Of a DNA stretch of 64,000 nucleotides, positions 10,300 through 19,619 are shown in pieces. This DNA is from Roseobacter sp. (GTDB lineage Bacteria; Pseudomonadota; Alphaproteobacteria; Rhodobacterales; Rhodobacteraceae). The DNA lies in the NCBI GenBank assembly GCA_002731875.1, contig PCCY01000015.1:34210-98209 (forward strand), written 5' to 3'. Each line of letters begins with the position of its first letter. The stretch's first letter is position 1. The translations under genes and the position numbers were made by a program. The notes under the pieces were generated by a model. It was not told the origin of the DNA and ran no database searches. It saw only the letters and a list, made by a program, of their open reading frames with translations.

Positions 10300-12597
10300 A
10301 TGGATAAGTTTGGAAAAAGCCAGCCGGTCAAACGGGTCGAAGATGTGCGGTTTCTGACCGGCGAGGGGCGTTATGTGGACGACATCACACCAGCAGGCGC
10401 GCTGCATGCGTATTTTTTTCGCTCGCCGGTTGGGCATGCGGTGATCACCGGGCTGGACGTGGAGGATGCGGCGCAGGCCGAGGGTGTGCATGCGGTGCTT
10501 ACCATCGATGACCTTGAAGCCGCCGGCATGGACATTTCCATGGCTGGAACGATCCTGAAGAACCGAGATGGCACCGACGCTGCGAAACCTTTGCGGCCTA
10601 TGCTGGCCAAGGGCAGGGTCCGCTATGTGGGTGAACCGGTTGCCGTCGTGATTGCAGATACGCTGGATCAGGCCCGCGATGCCGCCGAACTGATCGTGCT
10701 GGATGTCGACGACCTGCCGACCAACATGAAGCTGGAGCGCGGCGGAGCCACGATCCACCCCGAAGCGCCTGACAACATGGCATTTGATTGGGGGATGGGT
10801 GACGAAGAAGCGACCCAGAAGGCGTTTGATGCCGCAGCCAGGACCGTGAGCCTGGACGTGGGGGACAACCGGATCATCGTAAATTCGATGGAGCCTCGGG
10901 GGTGTTATGCCGAATGGACCAATGGCAAGGTGCATGTCGCCAACAACGCGCAGGGCGTCTGGGTACACAAAGGCAACCTCAAACGCGTGTTCGATCTGGA
11001 CGACGACCACGTGCAGGTGACCAACCCCGACACAGGCGGCGGTTTCGGCATGAAGGCGTCGGCCTATCCTGAATATTTCTCGGTCGCGCAGGCGGCGCGG
11101 GCCTTGGGGCGTCCGGTGCGCTGGATGTCGGACCGGACCGAAGCAATGCTGAGCGATAATGGCGGGCGCGATCTGACATCACTGGCCGAATTCGCGTTTG
11201 ATGAGAATAACAAGATCACTGCCTACCGCGTCCGCACCAAATGCAACCTCGGGGCCTATAACAGCCAATTCGGTCAGCCCATTCAGGCGCTGCTGTTCAG
11301 CAAGGTTTTGATGGGCGTATACGACGTACAGACTACTTGGTTGCAGGTCGAAGGCTATTACACCAACACGGTGCAGACCGATGCCTATCGCGGTGCTGGT
11401 CGCCCGGAGGCGATCTATGTGCTGGAACGCCTGATGGACCGCGCCGCCCGAGAGTTGGGTGTCGACCCGTGGGAGCTTCGCAGGATCAACTTTATCAAGC
11501 CTGAACAGTTTCCGTATACGTCCGCGACAGGCGAAAACTATGATGTCGGGGATTTTAACCGCTTGTTGACGCGCGCGGCGGCCGAGGCCGACCACGAAGG
11601 TTTTGCCGCCCGCAAGGCGGAGGATGCCGAGCGGGGGCTGCTGCGGGGGCAGGGCCTGTGCTATTATATCGAAAGCATCCTTGGCGATCCCGCAGAAGGG
11701 GCCAAAGTCGAGTTCAACGAAGATGGCACCGTCTTTATTTATGTGGGCACCCAGTCGAACGGGCAGGGTCACGAGACTGTCTATGCGCAGTTCCTGTCGG
11801 ACCAGACCGGCATCCCGGCCGAGTTGATCCACGTGATCCAAGGCGATAGCGATTTGATTGCCCAAGGCGGCGGTACCGGCGGTTCGCGCTCTGTCACGAC
11901 GCAAAGCACGGCGACGCTTGCGACGGTTGCGAAGATGACGGAGGCTTTCACAGCGTTTCTGTCCGATGAGATGGGCGTGCCGGTCGCCGCAATCAGCTTT
12001 GACGACGAACGCTTCCGTGCGGATGGGTCAAACATGACTCCGACGATGCTGGAGGTGGCCGAGATGGCCCGTGCAAAGGGTCGCACCGACCTGCTTGTAC
12101 ATCATGAACGCGCGACCTTGCCGGGCCGCAGCTATCCCAACGGGGCCCACGTGTCCGAGGTGATGATCGACCCTGAAACCGGTATCGTTGCTGTCGAACG
12201 CTATACTGTGGTTGACGATTTCGGTAATCTTATCAACCCGATGCTAGCAGAAGGTCAGGTGCATGGCGGCGTGGTTCAGGGTATAGGGCAGGCCATTCAG
12301 GAACACGTCGTGTATGACGAAGACGGACAGTTGCTCACCGCGTCATTCATGGACTATGCGATTCCGCGCGCCATTGATGTGCCCTACATCGCGTTCAATT
12401 CCGAACCTGTCCCATCCACGGCAAACCTCATGGGAATGAAGGGATGTGGCGAAGCAGGGACTGTCGGTGCACTGGCTGCCATCGCGAACGCGGTTCAGGA
12501 TGCGTTGTGGGACCAAGGGGTGCGTCAGGCGGATATGCCATTCACCCCGCACAGGGTTTGGGAAATGCTTAATGATCAGGCAATCGCCGCCGAATGA
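10300..12597 (+). CDS. Xanthine dehydrogenase-family molybdopterin-binding subunit, form II CoxL-like
   Basis: Molybdoenzyme large-subunit layout with AYRGAGR at 11383-11403 (form II signature AYXGAGR, not form I AYXCSFR) and GGGFGMK. Confidence 0.85.
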   Translation: MDKFGKSQPVKRVEDVRFLTGEGRYVDDITPAGALHAYFFRSPVGHAVITGLDVEDAAQAEGVHAVLTIDDLEAAGMDISMAGTILKNRDGTDAAKPLRPMLAKGRVRYVGEPVAVVIADTLDQARDAAELIVLDVDDLPTNMKLERGGATIHPEAPDNMAFDWGMGDEEATQKAFDAAARTVSLDVGDNRIIVNSMEPRGCYAEWTNGKVHVANNAQGVWVHKGNLKRVFDLDDDHVQVTNPDTGGGFGMKASAYPEYFSVAQAARALGRPVRWMSDRTEAMLSDNGGRDLTSLAEFAFDENNKITAYRVRTKCNLGAYNSQFGQPIQALLFSKVLMGVYDVQTTWLQVEGYYTNTVQTDAYRGAGRPEAIYVLERLMDRAARELGVDPWELRRINFIKPEQFPYTSATGENYDVGDFNRLLTRAAAEADHEGFAARKAEDAERGLLRGQGLCYYIESILGDPAEGAKVEFNEDGTVFIYVGTQSNGQGHETVYAQFLSDQTGIPAELIHVIQGDSDLIAQGGGTGGSRSVTTQSTATLATVAKMTEAFTAFLSDEMGVPVAAISFDDERFRADGSNMTPTMLEVAEMARAKGRTDLLVHHERATLPGRSYPNGAHVSEVMIDPETGIVAVERYTVVDDFGNLINPMLAEGQVHGGVVQGIGQAIQEHVVYDEDGQLLTASFMDYAIPRAIDVPYIAFNSEPVPSTANLMGMKGCGEAGTVGALAAIANAVQDALWDQGVRQADMPFTPHRVWEMLNDQAIAAE

Positions 12598-12611
12598 TCC
12601 CGAGGTTATCG

Positions 12612-12647
12612 CGACGTGGGGGCGGGGGTACACCCGCCCCCACGTCG
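12612..12647. terminator. GC-rich hairpin between convergent genes
   Basis: cgacgtgggggcggg (12612-12626) / cccgcccccacgtcg (12633-12647), perfect 15-bp stem followed by ttt. Confidence 0.8.
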
Positions 12648-12670
12648 TTTGAGACTTTGGAAGCGAAATT

Positions 12671-13156
12671 CTATTTGGCGATTTGCATGACAATGCACGT
12701 GGTGGAGCCCGTGGCGTAAAGTTTGCCGTCTTCGACGCCACGAATTTCACCATGCGCAACCCCGGTAGACCGGCCCACGTGATCGGTTACGCCTACGCAG
12801 TCAATCTGCATGCCCAATGGGATCGCGCGTAGAATGTTGATCTTGTATTCCAGCGTTGTGTACACCGACCCGCGCGGGACCTTGGTCATGACGGCGCAGG
12901 CCATAGCTGAATCGAGCAAGGTACCGTACCAGCCGCCGTGCACCGTGCCCATCGGGTTGGTAACATTGAATTCCGGAGCACCCCGAAAAACAGCGCGCCC
13001 GTCTGACACCTCGTGCAAGGTGTACCCCATGGTGCCGCCGATGGGCGGGCCGGGGTTGGTGCCGTCCAGAATTTTCTGCATGAATTCAAGACCAGTCAAC
13101 CCAAGCACTTCGGACTGGCTCAGCAGGTCTTCGGGACCATTGGCAAGGTGTGGCAT
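12671..13156 (-). CDS. PaaI-family hotdog thioesterase
   Basis: NPMGTVHGGWYGTLLDSAMACAV and related hotdog fold motif. Confidence 0.8.
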   Translation of the reverse strand: MPHLANGPEDLLSQSEVLGLTGLEFMQKILDGTNPGPPIGGTMGYTLHEVSDGRAVFRGAPEFNVTNPMGTVHGGWYGTLLDSAMACAVMTKVPRGSVYTTLEYKINILRAIPLGMQIDCVGVTDHVGRSTGVAHGEIRGVEDGKLYATGSTTCIVMQIAK

Positions 13157-13230
13157 TTAAGAAATCTCCGGCAAATATGTGCCGGAGAAACTTGTTGATT
13201 TTTCTGCCTGAGGGCAAGCCGAGATATATC

Positions 13231-14097
13231 TTACGCGACGTCTGACAATGCTGTTTGTGATGTCACGCCCAAGGCGCGGCACACGCTGCGGGTCAGCTCG
13301 GGGCGGTTCAGAGTGTAAAAATGCAGGTTTTCGACACCTTCGTCCACCAGCTCACTGCACATTTCGCTGCATAGTGCGGTGGATAACAGATCGTGGCGAT
13401 CATCGCGGAGCGCGGCATTATAGGCTTCGTCCAGCCATGCCGGCACCAAAGCGCCGCAGCGCGTCGCAAAATTGCGCGCAGACTTCCAATTGGTCACCGG
13501 CATGATGCCCGGCGTAATCGGCTTGGTGATACCGGCCGCGGCGCAGGCATCGCGAAAACGCAGAAAGGTTTCGGTTTCAAAGAAAAATTGAGTGATTGCT
13601 TCGTCGGCACCAGCATCGAACTTGCGCTTGAGCCATTCGACATTCTGCGCCTGATCCGGGGATTCGGGGTGTGGCTCGGGGTAGGCACCGACCCGCAGCG
13701 TAAATTTCCCCGTCGCGGCCAAAGCTTCGATCAATTCGCAGCTGTCGGCAAAGCCATCCGGGTGTGGCGTAAACACGCTGGCCCCATTTTCAGGATCACC
13801 GCGCAATGCGACAATATCGGTGACGCCGATTTCGGCAAAGCTGTTCGCGACCTCAAGTGTTTCGGCTTTGCTTGCGCCGACGCAGGTCAGGTGCGCTGCC
13901 ACCGGCAGGCCGGATGTGCGGCGCAGTACATGAGCAGAATCATGCGTCAGATCGCGGGTCGACCCGCCTGCACCGTAGGTCACGGAAAAAAAGCGGGGTC
14001 CCAAAGGTGCCAGCGCTTGAGCCGTATCCCAAAGACGGAATGATGCGTCGACGGACTTGGGCGGGAAAACTTCAAAGGAAACGGCTGGCGTGGTCAT
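13231..14097 (-). CDS. metF: Methylenetetrahydrofolate reductase
   Basis: SFEVFPPKS...FFSVTYGAGGSTR...HLTCVGASKAE...ALRGDPENG; ATG at 14097 preferred over upstream TTG at 14106. Confidence 0.93.
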   Translation of the reverse strand: MTTPAVSFEVFPPKSVDASFRLWDTAQALAPLGPRFFSVTYGAGGSTRDLTHDSAHVLRRTSGLPVAAHLTCVGASKAETLEVANSFAEIGVTDIVALRGDPENGASVFTPHPDGFADSCELIEALAATGKFTLRVGAYPEPHPESPDQAQNVEWLKRKFDAGADEAITQFFFETETFLRFRDACAAAGITKPITPGIMPVTNWKSARNFATRCGALVPAWLDEAYNAALRDDRHDLLSTALCSEMCSELVDEGVENLHFYTLNRPELTRSVCRALGVTSQTALSDVA

Positions 14098-14140
14098 GTC
14101 GGACAATCCTATTCTTTATTTCAACTCTTGTCGCACGAAC

Positions 14141-14160
14141 TGAGTTGTGAAACAAACTCA
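14141..14160. promoter_or_regulatory. Candidate LysR/MetR-type operator in the metF/regulator intergenic region
   Basis: tgagttgtgaaacaaactca: dyad TGAGTT...AACTCA between divergent genes. Confidence 0.4.
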
Positions 14161-14193
14161 TAACTTTCATCTTCAACATGAGGAACGCCTCAT

Positions 14194-15099
14194 ATGCATA
14201 TTGAGTTCCGTCATCTGCGCACCATTCAGGCCATTCACGAGGCCGGAGGTCTCGCGCGGGCCGCCGATACGATGAACATCACCCAATCCGCTTTGTCGCA
14301 TCAGGTAAAGGGGCTGGAGGATCAGGCCGGGGTAGAGCTGTTCGTGCGTCGGTCCAAACCGCTAAAGCTGTCGCCTGCGGGACTGCGCCTGCTGAAGCTG
14401 GCCCAACAGGTGCTGCCACAGCTCGAGGCGGCGCAGGCTGAATTCATGGGGCTGCGTGCTGGCAGCACAGGCCGGATGCACATTGCCATTGAATGTCACG
14501 CCTGTTTCGAATGGTTGTTCCCGGTGCTTGAACAGTTTCGCAAATCCTGGCCCGATGTAGATGTCGATATCCGCCCCGGTCTGGCCTTTGATGCCTTGCC
14601 CGCCTTGTTGCGCGAAGAGGTCGATCTGGTGGTTTCATCTGATCCCGAGGACCTGCCCGGCGTCAAGTTTGTTGAATTGTTCGATTACAAGGCGGTGTTT
14701 GTCGCCGCCAGCCATCACCCCCTTGCGGCCAAACCATATGTCGAGGCCGCGGATTTCAGAAGCGAAACGCTGATTACCTATCCGGTGGAACGCACACGCC
14801 TTGACGTGTTCAGCCAGTTGTTGATTCCCGCCAAGGTCGAGCCGCTTGCCATCCGTCAGGTTGAACTCACGGCGGTGATCCTGTTGCTTGTCGCTTCCAA
14901 CCGCGGGGTCGCGGTCTTGCCCGACTGGGTCGTTCGCGAGGTGAAATACAGCAACGATTATGTCACGCGTCCGCTGACGGAAAACGGCGTGACGCGCAGA
15001 TTGTACGCCGCCGTGCGCGAGGATGATCTGGACAAGCCTTTCATGTCGCAACTGCTGAAACTGGCAGGGGAAGAAGCGCGGAAATTGCAGCGGGCTTAA
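14194..15099 (+). CDS. metR: LysR-family regulator, MetR-like
   Basis: LysR N-terminal HTH (HLRTIQAIHEAGGLARAADTMNITQSALSHQVKGLE) divergent from metF. Confidence 0.75.
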   Translation: MHIEFRHLRTIQAIHEAGGLARAADTMNITQSALSHQVKGLEDQAGVELFVRRSKPLKLSPAGLRLLKLAQQVLPQLEAAQAEFMGLRAGSTGRMHIAIECHACFEWLFPVLEQFRKSWPDVDVDIRPGLAFDALPALLREEVDLVVSSDPEDLPGVKFVELFDYKAVFVAASHHPLAAKPYVEAADFRSETLITYPVERTRLDVFSQLLIPAKVEPLAIRQVELTAVILLLVASNRGVAVLPDWVVREVKYSNDYVTRPLTENGVTRRLYAAVREDDLDKPFMSQLLKLAGEEARKLQRA

Positions 15100-15115
15100 G
15101 GCGTGATGTCGCCGT

Positions 15116-15613
15116 TTAAACATGCAGGCGTGGATCAAGAGCGAAATGTTCTTGCTGCACATCGTCGAACTGGCCTGTGGCCTTGGTGGCATCGAAGATC
15201 AGGTTCCAGCTATGCCGGGACACTGTAGAGGGGATCAAAACAAACAGGTGGTCGCGTAGCAGCGCGTCGCCGAACCCTTTTTGGCCCGCCCCATGTGACC
15301 CCGGAACCAACCAGTTCGCATTAGGTATATCAGCGGTATCAAGGACATGTACCCTGGCAGGGTCGATCACTCTGGCAGAGGTCAGCACATGATGTGCAGT
15401 GTCCAGCGCCCTGAAGCCCTTGTGGACCGCGACTTCCATGATCGCGGTCGCGGGGTCAAGAGAGGTATAGACCGCCCGGACCCCTTGCGAATTCCAGCGG
15501 CCCCCCACGCGGTATGACCCTTCGCCAGTGTGCCATGTCGGCGCATGTTGCCGCTGGTCGAGCCTCCAAAACCGCAGTTCGCCCGTTCCGAGCGGCGGTG
15601 GCAGTGGCGTCAC
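15116..15613 (-). CDS. RES-domain toxin
   Basis: LRFWRLDQRQHAPTWHTGEGSYRVGGRWNSQGVRAVYTSLDPATAIMEVAVHKG: R...E...S arrangement of the RES domain; GTG start overlaps the antitoxin stop (GTGA). Confidence 0.8.
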   Translation of the reverse strand: MTPLPPPLGTGELRFWRLDQRQHAPTWHTGEGSYRVGGRWNSQGVRAVYTSLDPATAIMEVAVHKGFRALDTAHHVLTSARVIDPARVHVLDTADIPNANWLVPGSHGAGQKGFGDALLRDHLFVLIPSTVSRHSWNLIFDATKATGQFDDVQQEHFALDPRLHV

Positions 15614-16116
15614 GCGTAGACCCCGTACTCCATCCGGGTCAGGGTGTTTTCCACCGCTTCGGCCCCTGCGGCCGACGAAAGCAGGTCGATGGGCCGTCGG
15701 TTGTCCAGACCAATGGCAGGGGCCAGCATCCAGGCCTCGGCTGCTTCCTGGTCGCCAAAGACGTCGGTAGCTTGCGCCAGCAACTCTGCAAAGCGCCAAG
15801 CTCGGCTGCTTTGTTCTGTAGACAGGCGGTCTTTGCCTTTTTCGGCTCTTTTGCGTTGCAGGGTGCGTAGGCTCATGCCGATCGCCTTGTTCAGCGCATC
15901 GCCCGACGACAGCACCGATACTGTGTCCACAAGATGCAGCAGTGCTTGAGAGGAAATGCCCTTCACGATCACATCATGCGCATCCAAAGAGTTTCGCACC
16001 GTTTGCTTGATGACCTTTTGCCCGCCCAAAAGCCGGAAAGCGCGCACGGCGTCGTCTGTCTCCGCATTCATTAACGGGAGGTTATCCCTTTCACTTAGAA
16101 AGGCTGTAGCACCCAT
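15610..16116 (-). CDS. Xre/MbcA/ParS-type antitoxin (RES-Xre system)
   Basis: Immediately upstream of the RES gene; C-terminal toxin-binding style (ATDVFGDQEAAEAWMLAPAIGLDNRRPIDLLSSAAGAEAVENTLTRMEYGVYA); ATG at 16116 has an AAGGAG Shine-Dalgarno. Confidence 0.8.
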   Translation of the reverse strand: MGATAFLSERDNLPLMNAETDDAVRAFRLLGGQKVIKQTVRNSLDAHDVIVKGISSQALLHLVDTVSVLSSGDALNKAIGMSLRTLQRKRAEKGKDRLSTEQSSRAWRFAELLAQATDVFGDQEAAEAWMLAPAIGLDNRRPIDLLSSAAGAEAVENTLTRMEYGVYA

Positions 16117-16138
16117 GGCTGTACTCCTTTTCGTCACG

Positions 16139-16157
16139 TGTCGCTAAATAAGTGACA
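16139..16157. promoter_or_regulatory. Imperfect palindrome upstream of antitoxin, candidate operator
   Basis: tgtcgctaaataagtgaca (TGTC...GACA), embedded in direct repeats cacgtgtcgc/catgtgtcgc. Confidence 0.4.
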
Positions 16158-16395
16158 TGTGTCGCGATGTATTTCAAGAGGCAACTCAAGTGCGCATAAA
16201 CTATTTGATCGCATGTGCGGGGCGACCCGCGAAAACAATCGCGGTATGCAGGCCGCAATCAGGCTGACCGGGCCTGTTGCCAGGGGATAGGGCACACGCC
16301 GTGCGCGATGATGTGGCGGGGATGTCGCTGTGAGGGCGCTGTCATGCCCTGGCAGCGGGAAGGGCAGGGGCGCGCACGCCCCCACCGATATCTGT

Positions 16396-17436
16396 TCAGC
16401 CGACCTTGACGATGGCCTTGCCTTGATTGCCGCCGGTCAGCAGGTCCATGAACGCCTGCGGTGCGTTTTCAAGGCCCTCGGTGATGTCCTCTTTGACCGC
16501 GATGGTACCGTCGGCGACCTTGGGCGCGACTTCTTTCATGAATTCGGGAAACCTGTTCCAGTGGTTGGAAATGATAAATCCGTTCACGCTGAGGAAGTTT
16601 ACCAGAATCGTGCGCCACAGCTTTGGTGCAGTGAGCGCTTCTTCGGCGGCGTTGGCACCCAGACCACCGGCGTTATACCATGCGATCATGCCGCAGATCG
16701 GGATACGCCCGTGCGGGTTCATCAGCGGCATCACCGCTTCGAGCACTTTGCCGCCGACGTTTTCAAAATAGATATCGATGCCCTTCGGGCAGACGTCTTT
16801 CAGGGCGGCGCGCAGGGATTTGGCGTCGTCGTAAGCGCGGTGGTCAATGCATTCGTCAAAGCCAAAGTGATCCTTGGCCATCGCGCATTTGTCTGCACCG
16901 CCCGCGATACCCACCACGCGCAGGCCATGCGACTTGGCGATCTGCCCCACCATGGAGCCGACCGGCCCTGTTGCCGCGGCAACCACAAGGGTCTCGCCCG
17001 CTTTGGGACGGCCATATTCCATCAGCCCATGCCAGCCGGTGAAACCGGGCATGCCAAGCACGCCGAGCGAGGTGGTGATGGACACCTGATCGGGGTCGAC
17101 CTTCCGCAGCAGATTTGCAGGCTGAACCCCGTGGGTGGCCCAGCCGAACACGCCAAATGCGTGATCGCCGACCTTGAAATTGGGGCTGTTGGAGGCGATG
17201 ACCTCGCCGACCGACCCGCCTTCCATGGTGCCACCGACGGGCACAGGCGCTGCATAGGATTTTCCGTCATCCATCCGACCGCGCATATAGGGGTCAAGCG
17301 ACATGTATTTCACGCGGACAAGGACCTCGCCGTCGCCCGGGGTGGGCACGGGCCCTTCTTCGAGACGGAAGTTATCGGCGGTCGGTGCGCCATCGGGGCG
17401 GGACGCCAGTACGATACGTTTCATTTGGTCAGACAT
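16396..17436 (-). CDS. NADP-dependent oxidoreductase, zinc-independent MDR family (CurA/leukotriene B4 dehydrogenase-like)
   Basis: KYMSLDPYMRGRM, GMPGFTGWHGL, VVAAATGPVGSMVGQIAK. Confidence 0.85.
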   Translation of the reverse strand: MSDQMKRIVLASRPDGAPTADNFRLEEGPVPTPGDGEVLVRVKYMSLDPYMRGRMDDGKSYAAPVPVGGTMEGGSVGEVIASNSPNFKVGDHAFGVFGWATHGVQPANLLRKVDPDQVSITTSLGVLGMPGFTGWHGLMEYGRPKAGETLVVAAATGPVGSMVGQIAKSHGLRVVGIAGGADKCAMAKDHFGFDECIDHRAYDDAKSLRAALKDVCPKGIDIYFENVGGKVLEAVMPLMNPHGRIPICGMIAWYNAGGLGANAAEEALTAPKLWRTILVNFLSVNGFIISNHWNRFPEFMKEVAPKVADGTIAVKEDITEGLENAPQAFMDLLTGGNQGKAIVKVG

Positions 17437-17595
17437 TTAGCTTTCCTCCTTGGGGGTGTTATCGGCAGGTTATCTGGAATACCGCCATGCACAAGGTGGC
17501 GATCCGCGCCACGTTACGTCAGATGACCCTGCCCCCTTGGCAAATGGGGAAGGTAGGCTTATACGCACGGCCTGATCCATTGAGGGACGCGAAAT

Positions 17596-18381
17596 ATGGT
17601 TGGCAGTGCAAATCTAAACATCATGATCAAGGCAGCGCGGCGTGCGGGACGCGGGCTGGTCAAGGATTTTCGCGAGGTAGAGAACCTTCAGGTGTCGATG
17701 AAAGGCGCTGGCGATTTTGTCAGCCGTGCCGATCTTCAATCTGAAAAGACCCTGAAAGACGAGCTGATGGGCGCGCGCCCGACCTATGGATGGTTGGCCG
17801 AAGAAGGTGGCGGCGAAGACGGGCAGGACCCCACGCGACGCTGGATCGTCGACCCCTTGGATGGCACGACGAACTTTTTGCATGGTCTGCCCCATTGGGC
17901 TGTGTCTATAGCGCTTGAACACAAGGGCCAGATCGTGGCCGGTGTCGTGTTCGACCCCGCCAAGGACGAGATGTTCTTTGCCGAAAAAGGCGCGGGTGCC
18001 TGGATGAACGACGGCCGTTTGCGGGTTTCGGGCCGGTCCCGGATGATCGAGGCGATATTCGCCACGGGTCTGCCGTTTGGCGGACGTGCGGATCTGCCCG
18101 ATACGCTGAGCGATCTGGGGCGTATCCTGCCGGTGTGCGCAGGGGTGCGTCGCTGGGGCGCCGCCGCGCTTGACCTGGCCTATGTCGCCGCCGGCCGCTA
18201 CGATGGTTTTTGGGAGCGGCGGTTGAGCCCTTGGGATCTGGCCGCGGGTATGCTGATCGTGCGCGAGGCCGGTGGCATGGTCGAGCCGTTGAACCCCGCA
18301 GGCAATGTCCTGGAAGACGGTGAGATCGTCTGTGCCAATGAAGCGCTGTTTTCGGGTTTCGCGAAAATCGCCAGGGGCTGA
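17596..18381 (+). CDS. Inositol monophosphatase family protein (SuhB-like)
   Basis: WIVDPLDGTTNFLHGLPHWAVSIAL and WDLAAGMLIVREAGG motifs. Confidence 0.9.
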   Translation: MVGSANLNIMIKAARRAGRGLVKDFREVENLQVSMKGAGDFVSRADLQSEKTLKDELMGARPTYGWLAEEGGGEDGQDPTRRWIVDPLDGTTNFLHGLPHWAVSIALEHKGQIVAGVVFDPAKDEMFFAEKGAGAWMNDGRLRVSGRSRMIEAIFATGLPFGGRADLPDTLSDLGRILPVCAGVRRWGAAALDLAYVAAGRYDGFWERRLSPWDLAAGMLIVREAGGMVEPLNPAGNVLEDGEIVCANEALFSGFAKIARG

Positions 18382-18399
18382 GTATCCTGCCTGGAAAGG

Positions 18400-18432
18400 A
18401 TGCCTTCGGCGAGGATTTTTGGCCATTTGGAA
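18400..18432. repeat. Dispersed repeat copy (half of the 7078-7171 element)
   Basis: atgccttcggcgaggatttttggccatttggaa, nearly identical to 7139-7171. Confidence 0.85.
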
Positions 18433-18444
18433 TTGGGTCCAGGT

Positions 18445-18822
18445 CTATCTGTCCGACGGGTGATTGATGCCATCGGTATATGGAATGGGTTCCAGGAGCC
18501 AGGGTTCGGCCCCGTCAATGCACCCGAGGTTGATGCCGCATTGCGCGGGGTCTGACCGACGCTGGTGGTACATGTAGATCCCACAGGTTTTGCAGAAATA
18601 ATGCTTGGCGGTCCCGGTGCCCCATCTGTAGAGCGTGAGGTTTTCCGTTCCGTGCAAGACGTCTACAGACGTGGCGATAGCCGTGACCGCCGCGGCGGCA
18701 CGGCGGCGGCAAAATGAGCAGGTGCAGCGACTGGCGGACGACAGGCCGGTGGGCAGGGTTGCCCTGAGGGTCACTGCCCCGCAGTGGCATGTTGCGTGGT
18801 GGATTTCCTCGGGCGGGGTCAT
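18445..18822 (-). CDS. GFA (glutathione-dependent formaldehyde-activating) family protein
   Basis: CHCGAVTLRA...CTCSFCRRRAAA...YFCKTCGIYMYH zinc-binding cysteine pattern. Confidence 0.8.
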   Translation of the reverse strand: MTPPEEIHHATCHCGAVTLRATLPTGLSSASRCTCSFCRRRAAAAVTAIATSVDVLHGTENLTLYRWGTGTAKHYFCKTCGIYMYHQRRSDPAQCGINLGCIDGAEPWLLEPIPYTDGINHPSDR

Positions 18823-19562
18823 TTGCGTTTCACCTTCGGGATGCGGCTGGTGGCGATGGTATAGTGGGCTTCGGCGTGCGGAGGGTGACCTTGTGTCGAC
18901 GACCAGAACGCCGGGCCGCCGAGGCGGAGCCACAGCGGCAGGGTGAGCAGGATCCCGACGAAGAAGCCACCGGCGTGGGCCCAATAGGCCACGCCGCCGA
19001 TGGTCGGGTCGGCCCCGATCCCGCCGATGAGTTGCATTCCGAGCCACAGGCCCAGCATGATCCATGCCGGTATCGGGAATATGCGGAAGAACACGATGAA
19101 GATGATGAGAATATCGACTTTGGCTTTGGGGTAGAGCAGCAGATAGCCGCCCATGACGCCGGCAATGGCACCAGAGGCCCCCACAGTTGGAACCGGGGAG
19201 TAGGGGGCCGAAATGACATGCGCCCCGGCTGACAGCACGCCGCAGGCAAGATAGAAGATCAGGTAGCCGATATGGCCCATCTCGTCTTCGATATTATCGC
19301 CGAAAATGTAGAGAAACAGCATGTTGCCAGCGAGGTGCAGCCAGCCCCCGTGCAGGAACATCGAGGTGAACAGCCCGGAGTAGTCTTGGCCTGAGGTCAC
19401 GCGACCCGGAATCAATGCCCATTCAAAGAAGAAGATATTGAGGGCGCGGTCTTCGCCGAACAGGCCGACATAGCTTAGAAATACGCCAATGTTCACCGCC
19501 ATCAGCAGATAAGTGACATAGGGCGTGCGCCCTGACGGGTTATGGTCGCGAATGGGGAACAT
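18819..19562 (-). CDS. Rhomboid-family intramembrane serine protease
   Basis: MFPIRDHNPSGRTPYVTYLL..., FLHGGWLHLAGNMLFLYIFGDNIED, TVGASGAIAGVMGGYLLLYP (GASG active-site motif). Confidence 0.9.
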   Translation of the reverse strand: MFPIRDHNPSGRTPYVTYLLMAVNIGVFLSYVGLFGEDRALNIFFFEWALIPGRVTSGQDYSGLFTSMFLHGGWLHLAGNMLFLYIFGDNIEDEMGHIGYLIFYLACGVLSAGAHVISAPYSPVPTVGASGAIAGVMGGYLLLYPKAKVDILIIFIVFFRIFPIPAWIMLGLWLGMQLIGGIGADPTIGGVAYWAHAGGFFVGILLTLPLWLRLGGPAFWSSTQGHPPHAEAHYTIATSRIPKVKRK

Positions 19563-19619
19563 GGACGGACCCTCAGACATCCGTTACGACTGGTCAAGAG
19601 GCATCGTGGCGGATGTTTA

